Below, piece by piece: positions 18,069-26,868 of a stretch of DNA of 64,000 nt (the stretch's first letter is position 1; each line of letters begins with the position of its first letter). The notes under the pieces were generated by a model. The model was not told the DNA's origin. It was given only the letters and a program-made list of their open reading frames with translations, and ran no database searches. Source of the DNA: Thiosymbion sp942492625. Its GTDB lineage: Bacteria > Pseudomonadota > Gammaproteobacteria > Chromatiales > Chromatiaceae. The stretch spans positions 62,001 through 126,000 of the forward strand of contig CALOFM010000042.1 in assembly GCA_942492625.1 (NCBI GenBank), written 5' to 3'. The position numbers were made by a program, and so were the translations under genes.

Positions 18069-19203
18069 GAGATCCCGCACCCTGAGCGGCGGACGCCTCG
18101 CCATCTTCGTCGCCACCTCGGGCCACAGCGGCGTCGACAGGATCATCGGCAACCTGGTGCGCCAGTTCGATGCCTGGGGCGTCCCCGTAGACCTGCTCAA
18201 GGTCCGTGGGCATGGCCCGAACCTGGACACCGGTGCTCTGCCCAATGTCCGTCTAATCGATCTGGGTACCAGGCACGTATCCAGCAGTCTTCCGGCCTTG
18301 GCGCGTTACCTGCGCCGGGAGCGCCCCTTGGCCTTGCTTTCCGACAAGGACCGAGTCAACCGCACCGCCATTCTGGCGCGCAAGCTAGTCGGTGCACCCA
18401 CCCGGCTGGCGGTTCGCTTGGGTACCACCGTCTCGGTCAACCTGGCCAGACGCGGTGCCTTCGAGCGCTGGCAGCAGCGGAACTCGATCCGTCGCCTGTA
18501 CCCGCTGGCCGATTGCGTTCTCGTCCCCTCCCGGGGAGCTGCCGACGACCTGGCCGAATATTCCGGGCTCGATCCCGACCATATCCGGGTGATCCGCAGC
18601 CCCATCGTCACCCCCGAGCTTCGCAGCATGGCGGGACAGGCGGCAGAGCATCCCTGGCTGGTCGATCATGAGGTTCCGGTTGTCCTGGGTGTTGGTGAGC
18701 TCGGATATCGCAAGGATTTCGAGACCCTGCTGCGGGCCTTCGCCCTGGTACGCCGGGGGCGGCCATGCCGGCTCCTGATCCTGGGCCGGGGCCGCAGGCG
18801 CGATGCGCTGCTCACCCTGGCGGCGGAGCTTGGTGTGGCGGAGGACGTTGACCTGCCCGGCTTTCACTCCAATCCCTATGCCTACATGGCACGGGCCGAT
18901 TTGTTCGTGCTCAGCTCCCGCTGGGAGGGCATGCCGGTGGTGTTGATCGAGGCACTGGCGGTCCACACCCCGGTGGTGGCCACGGACTGTCCGAGCGGAC
19001 CGCGGGAGATCCTGGAGCAAGGCGGTCTCGGCACACTGGTCCCGGTGGGCGGGACCGAGCCGATGGCGGACGCGATAGGGCACTGGCTCGACGCCGAGGT
19101 CGCCGACGGGAACTTCGAGCGGGCCATCGCTGACTACCGGATAGAGGCCAGCGCCCGTGCCTACCTGGACTCTCTCGGTATTTGTTGCTCGCGGGCCGGT
19201 TAG
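18061..19203 (+). CDS. Glycosyltransferase family 4, copy C of three
   Basis: 380 aa; the ATG overlaps the end of copy B by eight bases. The N-terminus LAIFVATSGHSGVDRIIGNLVRQF is a glycine-rich GT4 start; LGVGELGYRKDFETLLRAF, ILGRGRRRDALL, LPGFHSNPYAYMARADLFVLSSRWEG and CPSGPREIL follow. It is clearly paralogous to copies A and B over the C-terminal donor domain, while the acceptor-binding N-terminal halves differ, which suggests similar donors and different acceptors. It ends the rightward operon. Confidence 0.87.
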   Translation: MTRRSRTLSGGRLAIFVATSGHSGVDRIIGNLVRQFDAWGVPVDLLKVRGHGPNLDTGALPNVRLIDLGTRHVSSSLPALARYLRRERPLALLSDKDRVNRTAILARKLVGAPTRLAVRLGTTVSVNLARRGAFERWQQRNSIRRLYPLADCVLVPSRGAADDLAEYSGLDPDHIRVIRSPIVTPELRSMAGQAAEHPWLVDHEVPVVLGVGELGYRKDFETLLRAFALVRRGRPCRLLILGRGRRRDALLTLAAELGVAEDVDLPGFHSNPYAYMARADLFVLSSRWEGMPVVLIEALAVHTPVVATDCPSGPREILEQGGLGTLVPVGGTEPMADAIGHWLDAEVADGNFERAIADYRIEASARAYLDSLGICCSRAG

Positions 19204-19872
19204 ACCTTTACGCGGAAGAAACGGATGCGCCCACCAGCCAATCGGTACACCTGAGCCGAGTGGAAATCCGAAAAAAAGCTGCGAGATTTGAGACCCTCGT
19301 ATCGATTTGTCGGGGTGCTTATTTCGACTGGTTCACGAAGATCTCCAACTGGGTGCTTTATTCTGGACCCAACGATTAGGTCGCGTCGTTCATTGTCATG
19401 CGACCACTGAAAAACGGGGTAGAGCAGATGGATATCGATTGGGTTGACTCGACAGATCCTAGGGATGTGGTGGGCGTCGCGCCAGACGGTGGATTCTATA
19501 TTCATGCCTCGTTCCACCCCCTGGGTGCGCGAGGTGCGCTGGACTGCTCGAAAAAGAAGGGGATAGAGGGTCAGGTGCGTCGCGGTGAGTTGTACTTCCC
19601 CATGCCTTGGATCCGCTCGCAACTGGCTTCTGTACTCAAGCCAGGTTCCAACCAAGTGCAATCTTCCAATCGAATCAAGATATCTGCCGCGTTGAATGAG
19701 ACCCTTCCGAAGCTCATGAAGCGCTCACAGCCGAGTTGCAACGGAAGAACTGGAACTAGCGCTAGCTCGGTAGCAGATCTATAAGAGTGCCGCGTGGGAA
19801 AATCCTCAGCTTTTGATCGGCAAAATAGCAGGGCGGCTCGCGGCTCTGGTCGTCCGGGGTTCGGCTTTGCCG
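19204..19872. other. Gap of about 670 bp without a supported gene
   Basis: By eye the base composition turns less GC-rich here. A 128-codon plus-strand frame (19398-19784) and a 153-codon minus-strand frame (19200-19661) overlap each other; neither has a ribosome site or recognisable motif. The plus frame (DGGFYIHASFHPLG, GELYFPMPWIRSQL) reads slightly more like protein, so a degraded gene is possible. This is the left edge of the accessory block. Confidence 0.5.
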
Positions 19873-20997
19873 CTACCGCCAGTCTTCCAGCAAAGAGAAC
19901 TGCTCTGCTAACCAGTCCTCACCGGGTTTCGCTAAAACCGCGATAACAGGATCCTCCGGTAACGTAAGCACGAATCGGTTTTTCTCGTCGGCCGTTGTTG
20001 CCTTGAGCGTTCCGCCGTGGTGCCAGGCGATCAAGTAGGCCTCCAGCAGTCCAGTATCCGACCCGTCCGCAGCGAGCGCGCCCGTAAAGGGACTCGAAGC
20101 GGACGCGGACCCCGTGACAGTGATTTTCAGCGACCGATTCCCGGCTTGATCGGGACCCTGCTCCAACCGGGCCGAAGCGGGAGCCCCGGCGAGACGCGCT
20201 AGGTTGCCGATCATCAGTTCTACGAGACCCTGCCGGATAGTGACTTCTCCTGCTTGACCCTCAACGGCCAGCCCTTCGGCACGCAGCAACTCGGCTAAGT
20301 CCGCTTGGTCCGGATAGTCCGACTCTACGTTATCGTCTAGGGAACGTATGCTGCGGTGAACTCTGGTCAGGTCCAGGGTCTCCCGTATCTCCAGCCCCCA
20401 CAGCTCCATTTCGGCAATGTCGGGCTGGTTGGCGGATGAGCCTTCCGCAGCATCGCGGATCCAGGCTGCGACTGCATGTGGGGCATTGCGCAACCGCACC
20501 AGTCCCCCTGCGATGGCCAGCAGACAGATCAATCGGTCACTACGTACTATGCTTCGGCGAACACTGAGCTTCTCCTCCATAAGAAAGTCGCGCTCCCGGC
20601 GCAGGAGAAAGAAGTCCATCGCGTGGCGAAGATCTACGCGCAAGCCATTGATATCCCAGGGTTTGGTAACATAGCGCAGGATCTCGCCTCGGTTTACCGC
20701 AGCGATGGCATCGTCCAGGTCCGAGTAGGCGGTCGTGAGGATGCGTACGATCGACGGCCAGGCTTCCCGCGCCTGTTTGAGGAGATCGACTCCCTGCTGG
20801 CCGGGCATGCGTTGATCTGTGATCAACACCGCGATCTCTTTCCCTTGCTTCTCCAGGACCTCCAATGCCTCCGGGACGCTACCAGCCGTCAGAACCGGAA
20901 AGTCATTGCTGTAAGCCATTCGAAAATATTTCTGCGCCTTTTCTTCGTCATCCACGAACAAGACGGCGAAGGTATGATCGTTGCCGTCTCGCGTCAT
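19873..20997 (-). CDS. Response regulator with degenerate kinase-like C-terminal region (PhcQ-like group)
   Basis: 374 aa from the ATG at 20997. The first 130 residues are a receiver domain: VLFVDDEEKAQKYF (acidic pocket), VLITDQRMPGQQGVDLL (phosphoacceptor Asp), ILTTAYSDLDDAIAAVN and the Lys in YVTKPWD. The remainder resembles a histidine-kinase core without a clear H box (SIVRSDRLICLLAIAGGLV) and with a weak ATPase end (GLLEAYLIAWHHGGTLKAT), so it is probably not a kinase. It overlaps the next gene upstream by four bases (20994-20997) and is paralogous to that gene's receiver, so both arose by duplication inside one operon. Confidence 0.75.
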   Translation of the reverse strand: MTRDGNDHTFAVLFVDDEEKAQKYFRMAYSNDFPVLTAGSVPEALEVLEKQGKEIAVLITDQRMPGQQGVDLLKQAREAWPSIVRILTTAYSDLDDAIAAVNRGEILRYVTKPWDINGLRVDLRHAMDFFLLRRERDFLMEEKLSVRRSIVRSDRLICLLAIAGGLVRLRNAPHAVAAWIRDAAEGSSANQPDIAEMELWGLEIRETLDLTRVHRSIRSLDDNVESDYPDQADLAELLRAEGLAVEGQAGEVTIRQGLVELMIGNLARLAGAPASARLEQGPDQAGNRSLKITVTGSASASSPFTGALAADGSDTGLLEAYLIAWHHGGTLKATTADEKNRFVLTLPEDPVIAVLAKPGEDWLAEQFSLLEDWR

Positions 20998-22226
20998 GCC
21001 TTGTCGCCTCCAGTCCGATGTGATGTGTTCGGCTCGTCTGCGACTCTCGGAAAGGTAAGCTCCATCTCGGTGTATTCTCCTTCGCAAGATCGGCATTCGA
21101 TGCCACCGCCGAAGGCGTTCATTACCCTGAGGCAGAAGGGAAGTCCCATTCCGGTCCCGCGTCCTGCCTCCTTGCCGCTATAAAACTCCTCAAAAACATG
21201 GGGCAGCGCCCCCGGTGAAATACCAGCGCCCGTATCGCGAAAAAACAGGCAATGACGGTTTTCTCCAGGTTCGGTACGAATCCGGATCTCGCCTTTTCTT
21301 GCTTCGTGTATGGCGTCCAGGGAATTCTTGAGTAAGTTGTACATGACGTAGTTCAGTAGCAGGTCGGAGCCGAAGGCTTCGAAGTCTCTGCCCTCCAACG
21401 TGACCAGGGCCCTCTCCCCGTTTCTGAAAGGGTAGGTCTCAAGAGAATTGTGAATGCATTGGTGCAATGAGAACAGCCGGTAACCGCTGCGATCCTCGGC
21501 ATCCTCAGCGGCATTCATCAACAACATGCGGGTCAGCATGTTTGCTCGCTCAACCAGGGACAGAACCATGCCTGGAGTGCTCTCTACGAGCTCGAGCATT
21601 GGCTCCGGGATGGCGCCGGGGAGACCGGATTCCGGTCCGCGACGATAGGTCTGGATCAGATCAGGCACGTAATCCTTGATGCTGTCGACAGTGGTGTAGA
21701 TGGCCGAGAGTGGCGTGGTCAACTCGTGGACGATGTGCGAGGCCAGGGACATAATAGTTTGGCGGCGGGCCGTCAGCAGCTCCCGCTCATAACGTTTATG
21801 ACTGTACAGATCCAGGGCGCTGTTGAGCTCGGAGCGGAGGGTTTCAATGTCCCAGGGCTTGAGAATGTAACGGAAAATCTCACCACGGTTGACAGCAGCG
21901 ACAGCGTCGTCCAGGTCGGAATAGGCCGTTGTTAACAGCCGCACAATGTCTGGAAAACGCGCTTTCACACGATCCAAGAGTTGAACTCCGGTCTGCCGTG
22001 GCATGCGTTGGTCTGTGATCAGCACTCCCACGCGATAAGATTCGGACGCGAGAAGCTCCTCGGCCTCGGCGGCGCTCCCCGCCGTGAGGACGGGGAATTC
22101 ACTCTCGAAAGCGCGAGAGAAGTACTTGATACTTTGCGGCTCGTCGTCAACAAATAATACGGCAGGACGAGCCCCTCCCTTCGCTACTTGATCAAACTGC
22201 ATCTGCTTTTTTCCTCGATAGTCCAC
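20994..22226 (-). CDS. Receiver-histidine kinase hybrid (PhcR/PhcQ-like)
   Basis: 410 aa. The N-terminal receiver (VLFVDDEPQSIKYF, VLITDQRMPRQTGVQLL, LLTTAYSDLDDAVAAVN, ILKPWD) is followed by a histidine kinase with an intact H box SHIVHELTTPLSAI near residue 168. The N box YNLLKNSLDAI and G boxes FFRDTGAGISPGALPHVFEEFYSGK and GTGMGLPFCLRVM follow. The reversed order (receiver first, kinase second, no membrane segment) is that of PhcR-type proteins in the Ralstonia PhcBSRQ quorum-sensing system. It would relay phosphate from the membrane kinase upstream in the operon. The assignment to this pathway rests on architecture and neighbours. Confidence 0.8.
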   Translation of the reverse strand: MDYRGKKQMQFDQVAKGGARPAVLFVDDEPQSIKYFSRAFESEFPVLTAGSAAEAEELLASESYRVGVLITDQRMPRQTGVQLLDRVKARFPDIVRLLTTAYSDLDDAVAAVNRGEIFRYILKPWDIETLRSELNSALDLYSHKRYERELLTARRQTIMSLASHIVHELTTPLSAIYTTVDSIKDYVPDLIQTYRRGPESGLPGAIPEPMLELVESTPGMVLSLVERANMLTRMLLMNAAEDAEDRSGYRLFSLHQCIHNSLETYPFRNGERALVTLEGRDFEAFGSDLLLNYVMYNLLKNSLDAIHEARKGEIRIRTEPGENRHCLFFRDTGAGISPGALPHVFEEFYSGKEAGRGTGMGLPFCLRVMNAFGGGIECRSCEGEYTEMELTFPRVADEPNTSHRTGGDKA

Positions 22227-22549
22227 TCGCGTTACACCCGAAAGCCGCGCATGGTGGCTAGATGGAGCGCCCCGACCTGTTGATTTGAACTTTCTTGTTC
22301 TTCACGACCTAGCGACCTCGTCCCGTCCGCGACAACCACCAACTATGAGGGCACATCGACCAAAGATGTAATCCCGTTTGTCCGTGTAGTAGTTTCGTCC
22401 TGGCGGTTAGGGGGCTGGAAGCCGTGAATATGAGACCATTGTCCAGGACCCTCCCTAAAGAATCTGAGTTCTAGATCCCAGAAAGTCGAGATTTCCCTGA
22501 TAGCTTATGATGCGGGCTCAGGCAGCATTTTCCTCAATACCATCCGTGC
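22227..22549. other. Intergenic gap of about 320 bp inside the signalling cluster
   Basis: No frame with family similarity, tRNA or strong hairpin is seen. It separates the receiver-kinase gene at 22550-23728 from the downstream pair and may hold a separate promoter for that pair, but no convincing -35/-10 pair can be picked by eye. Confidence 0.5.
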
Positions 22550-23728
22550 CTAGTCCGCATTGACCTGTACATTTCCCGCCAGAGGCAGATAGAATGACAG
22601 CTCCGATCCTTCACCTGGCTTGCTACGAACTACGAATCGCCCCCCGTGATTGCCTACTATCGTGTGACAGATGCTCAATCCAAGACCCATCCCCTCGCCT
22701 ACATCCCGGGTGGTAAAGAAGGGATCGAAGATGTGCTCGACCGTTTTCTCGTCCATCCCCACCCCATTATCCGCTACTGTCAGGGTGAGGCGCGCATCTC
22801 CAATCGATCCCGTCACGCGAATCTCACCGGGACGATTGCCCTCGGTTTGTTTGATCGCCTTGGCCGAATTGGCTAACAGATTGACCAATACCTGCGTGAT
22901 GTGGGTCTTCGAGCCCACCACGAAGGTATCCTTCGGCAGCTCGGATTCGACCGCTATCCCGCTCAACTCGTGCGCGGTGAATCGCTCCGCGCTCTCTAAA
23001 GCCTCGCGAACGTCGAAAGGCGAGCGCATGTCTGCTTCGGATGGGTACGCGAAGGCGCGCAAATCGCTGACTATGACGCGTACACGCTGCATACCCTCAT
23101 CGATATCGCCTATGACTTCTTGCACCAACTCGTTGTCCCGGATCGTCGCGTCACCACGTATCAGCTGTAGTGCGGTGAGGCTGTAATTCAAAGGGGTTGT
23201 TGATCTCATGCGGAAGAGACCCGCGGCAAGGCTTCCGAGGGCGTTGAGCTTCTCGCTCTGAATCAGCTGCGACTGGGTGGATTCAAGCTTCTTCAGGGCT
23301 TGTTGGAGGTTGTCGTTCTGGAGCATCAGATCCCGCTCGAGCATAGCCGTATCCAATAGGTTGCGCAGACGGGTTTTTACTTCGACGGTACTGAACGGCT
23401 TGGTAAGAAAGTCATCGGCACCTCGGTCGAGAGCAGCGAGCTTGGACTCCTCGTCAACGCGGGCCGTCAGGAGCATGATCTTTACGCCTTTGCAGGACTT
23501 CTCTTGCCTGATGCGCTTGCATACTTCCAAGCCATCGATTTCCGGCAGCATCAAATCGAGCAGAATAAGATTCGGTTGCGACTCACAGGCGAGCTTGAGC
23601 CCCGCCGTCCCTGTCCTCGCCTCCAGAACCCGGTATTCGTCTTCCAGAATGTTCACCAGATAGCGCCGCATGTCGGGCTCGTCTTCCACCACGAGCACCG
23701 TTGGCACGAGTGTCGGAATCGACCGCAT
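22550..23728 (-). CDS. Receiver-histidine kinase hybrid (PhcR-like), H box displaced by compensated frameshifts
   Basis: 392 aa: receiver (VLVVEDEPDMRRYL, LILLDLMLPEIDGLEV, LLTARVDEESKLAALDRGADDFLTKPF), coiled linker (LQQALKKLESTQSQLIQSEKLNALGSLAAGL), kinase ATPase domain (VNLLANSAKAI, VADNGVGMDEKTVEHIFDPFFTT, GMGLGLSICHTIV). The H box should read HEINNPLNYSL; in the actual frame it reads FRMRSTTPLNYSL. The codons for H-E-I-N-N-P are intact but one frame off, at plus positions 23193-23210, and the frame is restored within a few codons. As written the protein lacks its phosphoacceptor His. This is either two nearby sequence errors or a double indel that turned a kinase into a non-phosphorylating protein. 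Confidence 0.8.
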   Translation of the reverse strand: MRSIPTLVPTVLVVEDEPDMRRYLVNILEDEYRVLEARTGTAGLKLACESQPNLILLDLMLPEIDGLEVCKRIRQEKSCKGVKIMLLTARVDEESKLAALDRGADDFLTKPFSTVEVKTRLRNLLDTAMLERDLMLQNDNLQQALKKLESTQSQLIQSEKLNALGSLAAGLFRMRSTTPLNYSLTALQLIRGDATIRDNELVQEVIGDIDEGMQRVRVIVSDLRAFAYPSEADMRSPFDVREALESAERFTAHELSGIAVESELPKDTFVVGSKTHITQVLVNLLANSAKAIKQTEGNRPGEIRVTGSIGDARLTLTVADNGVGMDEKTVEHIFDPFFTTRDVGEGMGLGLSICHTIVGNHGGRFVVRSKPGEGSELSFYLPLAGNVQVNAD

Positions 23729-25174
23729 CGGAGATTTCGGGATCCGCCTCTTGCTCCTCCAGCGTCAAACCGCCTCGGTATTCTGCAAGCCGGTGCAAAC
23801 GCTCCAATGAGTCATCGTCGGAAATGCCTTCACGGTTGAGGAGAGCCCGCTTCCTTGTCGTCTCAATGGAAGCAGGACGCATTGTCGTACCTTCTCCGAC
23901 TTTGCTATCCACTGTGACCTCTCCCCCCATGCGCTCGGTCATCTCCTTTACTAGAGCGAGGCCGAGCCCGGTCCCTCGATGTTTCCGCGTGCTCGATGCG
24001 TCCACTTGATGAAACCGATTGAAGATGTGCGTCTGCTCGGCAGCGGGAATACCTATTCCTGAGTCCGATACGCAAAAACAGCCTGATCGGAGCTTCGTCC
24101 TTTCTGCACAATAATCGGTCCACCCTCTTCAGTGAACTTAATTGCGTTGTTAACCAAGTTGACAACGATCTTTTTCTCCAGGGCGCGTCCGTGCCCCGTC
24201 GACGACGATATTATCGGCGCTGCAATTCTTTTCCAGAGCGTAATTCCTTGCAGTCGGCGAGGTGGGATCATGCCATCGACGATTGCGTGGACCACCGAGC
24301 ACAAGTCTACCGGGGTGCTAAGCTCAAGCTTTTCCCTACCTTCCTCCATGCGGATCACGTCAAGAAGGTCGTTTACGAGCTTAAGCAGTCGAAGGGCGTT
24401 GTCTCTCACCACACCGAGACGAGAAGCCAGGGCGTCCGGAAGCCGAGCCCCTCCCTCCAACACCTCCTGCAGCGGCGCTAGGAATCAGCGTGAGCGGCGT
24501 ACGCAGTTCATGACTGATATTGGCGAAAAAAGTCGGTTTTCTGCCTGTCGAGTTCCGCGAGTTGGTTGTTCTTTCTGTCGAGCTCAAACCGCAATGCGAA
24601 CTCCACGAACCTGGGCGGTTAAGTACTGAAGTAGACGGCTGTTGTAGCGAGACTTGGCGGATCACCACGACACGAGAAAAAAGGTTGTTGTAAAGGTGGT
24701 GCTTGGCTCTGGAGGCATTGTCGAATTCGCGAATCCAGAGGCGACGAGCTATAGTATAACCGTCAAGATACATAATCCGGCTGTCTCCGCTACGGATGTG
24801 GGCAACAGTATCCCCATAGCCACGATGGCCAAATTCAATCCTGCGTAGTAAGTTGACCCAAAGCCATCCGTCAGAAAAACCATGTAGCAAATTGCAACCT
24901 GCACGGTCGTTAACCAAGCGAAGGTAAGGATCTGTATGGAACCTGCGGCCGAGGCTCCGCAAAATGCAGAAGAAGGCAGACGCCGATGATTAGAGACGCC
25001 GACAAGCGAATGAGCAAGAATTCCCAAAGATGCTGCGGATAGACGAACCAATCGAGGACGCCTCCGGCGGGCCACCAACACCAGGGCAATGGTTGCACCA
25101 ATCTTCGACTCGAAGACACGCGACTCATTATTGGCTTCCCTGTACGCGTCTCGCAGCCGGGTTTGTTCGGTCAT
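23690..25174 (-). pseudogene. Membrane sensor histidine kinase (PhcS/LqsS/CqsS-like), multiply frameshifted
   Basis: Consecutive pieces in alternating frames form one kinase. They run: start MTEQTRLRDAYREANNESR; membrane part GGVLDWFVYPQHLWEF; membrane part TTVQVAICYMVFLTDG with YYAGLNLAIVAMGILLP; H box FFANISHELRTPLTLI near 24510; LRLLKLVNDLLDVIRMEEG; N box VVNLVNNAIKFTEEGG near 24130; G box GTGLGLALVKEMTERMGGEV near 23950. At least five frame changes are needed (roughly at 25090, 24950, 24760, 24470 and 24070). Six-helix kinases of this sort sense fatty-acid-derived autoinducers. Each piece is well conserved, so the breaks are recent or are sequence errors. Confidence 0.75.
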
Positions 25175-25195
25175 TTCAAGCTGTTCGCTCGATTC

Positions 25196-26581
25196 TCAGA
25201 AACACGTTGATGCCGGTTTCATCGCTGAATACATGCTTCGGCTCAAGTCCGTTGCCAATGCCAGCATGTCCTTCTCATCACGGTAGACGAGAAACCAATC
25301 CAGGATATGCTCCATTAAATACAAAGCGTTGTTGGCCGGATGTACATTGGTTACGAGAATGGCACCGTCGTTTTGACTCGTCCATTGGTAAAATAGGCGC
25401 AAAAGACGTGTACAGATTCGATCGGAGAGGTAATCAAACAGGCCTGCGCAATATATAGGGTCATAGGTCTCCCGTTGCACCGATGTTGAACTCGGAGACG
25501 CACTCTTCAGCAACGAGTGGACGGACATGTGCGTATAGTCGATTCTGGGTACGATCTTTGCTCCGGTAAGAACCTCTTCAAGGCTGCTTTTTGTATAATC
25601 GAGTGTCTCCTGATTGAAATCGACGAGATTGAAATGACTGTCGGGATAAACGTCATCGCTAGCGAGGAACCTGCATAACTCTAAAGCCGGCCCGCAGCCG
25701 ACGTTTAGCACCCGTAACGGCTTGCTCTTTTGCTTCGCGGTAGCGGCTGCTTTTACAAGCATGTCAACCAATATTCCGACGCGGTTTCTGTGTGCCTGGG
25801 CGGGGCCCGTTGCCAAATAAAGAGTGTTGACAAGCTCTGCGTAAGTGGAAGGTCCCTGCCTGGGATCTCGTAACATCATGTTCACCATTTCATAATCCCC
25901 GGCGTAACCGAGCGGTTTGAAAAACGCCCGGTAGGGGAAGGGAGCGCGCATAATCAATGGGTGAACGCATTTCTGGACATAGGCCTTATGTCGAGTTAAA
26001 TCATCAGCGGGTACTTTGCTCGCTTCGTCTTCGAATGCCTCCATGAGCTTTCCCGCTGTATCGCTCATCGGTTCAAAAAGCTCTGAAAAGAACTCGTCGC
26101 TGAGTTGCTTGTCATGCTCTCCGGCAGGTCCATTGCCTGCGATCTCGAGTTGCTGCAGCCAACGACTCAATTCGGAGAAAAGCGATTGAATCTCGCCTAC
26201 GACGAGTTGGTATCCGATGCGGATCTTATTGGACGCATGCCAATCTGATACAAATCTCTCCGCCTCCTGCCGAAATTGTTGCTTGGAGCTCAGTACGCCC
26301 AACAAGTCTTTCCAAGAATCCATGAGACCAGCGGAAACGATTAGCATCAATCCTGTATTGACCAGGTTGTTTACAACCGCACGCCCTTCATAGACCTTTC
26401 TGTCACCTCGCCGGATGACGAGTTCTTGCAGGACCTCGCTTAGCTGCAAAATGGAGTATGGATTATAGACCTCGAATACCACAGTAGAACGGTCGAGCTT
26501 GAGAAGGGTGCCGCGCGCAATCTCGCCTTGGCTGTTGCGGAATGTGACAAGGGTATGGATTGATGACTTGGCTAACGACAC
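25196..26581 (-). CDS. SAM-dependent methyltransferase, PhcB-like (putative signal synthase)
   Basis: 461 aa. Residues 1-110 look like a PilZ-type beta-barrel (VTFRNSQGEIARGTLLKL, VFEVYNPYSILQLSEVLQEL). A helical middle region follows, then a class I methyltransferase with the SAM motif LRVLNVGCGPALELCRFLAS near residue 300 and FNLVDFNQETLDYT (acidic ribose-binding position). In Ralstonia, PhcB makes methyl 3-hydroxy fatty-acid esters sensed by PhcS and relayed by PhcR and PhcQ. The gene here sits immediately upstream of a membrane kinase and hybrid receivers in the same order, so the same role is inferred. An alternative is a methyltransferase with another carboxylate substrate. Confidence 0.75.
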   Translation of the reverse strand: MSLAKSSIHTLVTFRNSQGEIARGTLLKLDRSTVVFEVYNPYSILQLSEVLQELVIRRGDRKVYEGRAVVNNLVNTGLMLIVSAGLMDSWKDLLGVLSSKQQFRQEAERFVSDWHASNKIRIGYQLVVGEIQSLFSELSRWLQQLEIAGNGPAGEHDKQLSDEFFSELFEPMSDTAGKLMEAFEDEASKVPADDLTRHKAYVQKCVHPLIMRAPFPYRAFFKPLGYAGDYEMVNMMLRDPRQGPSTYAELVNTLYLATGPAQAHRNRVGILVDMLVKAAATAKQKSKPLRVLNVGCGPALELCRFLASDDVYPDSHFNLVDFNQETLDYTKSSLEEVLTGAKIVPRIDYTHMSVHSLLKSASPSSTSVQRETYDPIYCAGLFDYLSDRICTRLLRLFYQWTSQNDGAILVTNVHPANNALYLMEHILDWFLVYRDEKDMLALATDLSRSMYSAMKPASTCF

Positions 26582-26868
26582 GGAAGGATTCGCGACTGTG
26601 GGGTTTGGCGAACGATTGTCTGGCTGGCAATGCGAGTTTCAGAGGCACGCTACGCACGTGCGCAAAAAACGCGCAAGACCTTCCAGGGTTATTCGCCGGA
26701 TTCGGAGCTGCGTCAGAGCATTGGCGAAATTCGGGTAAGCGGCAACTTTCCGGCGATGCGTTGAACATCCGGAATATGGAGAACAGATATCTTTGTTAGT
26801 GGAAGGGTTCTGGGCGAACATGCGGTACGACAAGTCTGCTGAGGTAGCGCGCGTAGGGTTCACAGGTT

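Noticed and set aside
19200..19661. 153-codon minus-strand frame after the GT4 operon
   Set aside because: Overlaps a competing plus-strand frame; no start signal, no recognisable domain, sequence looks non-coding.
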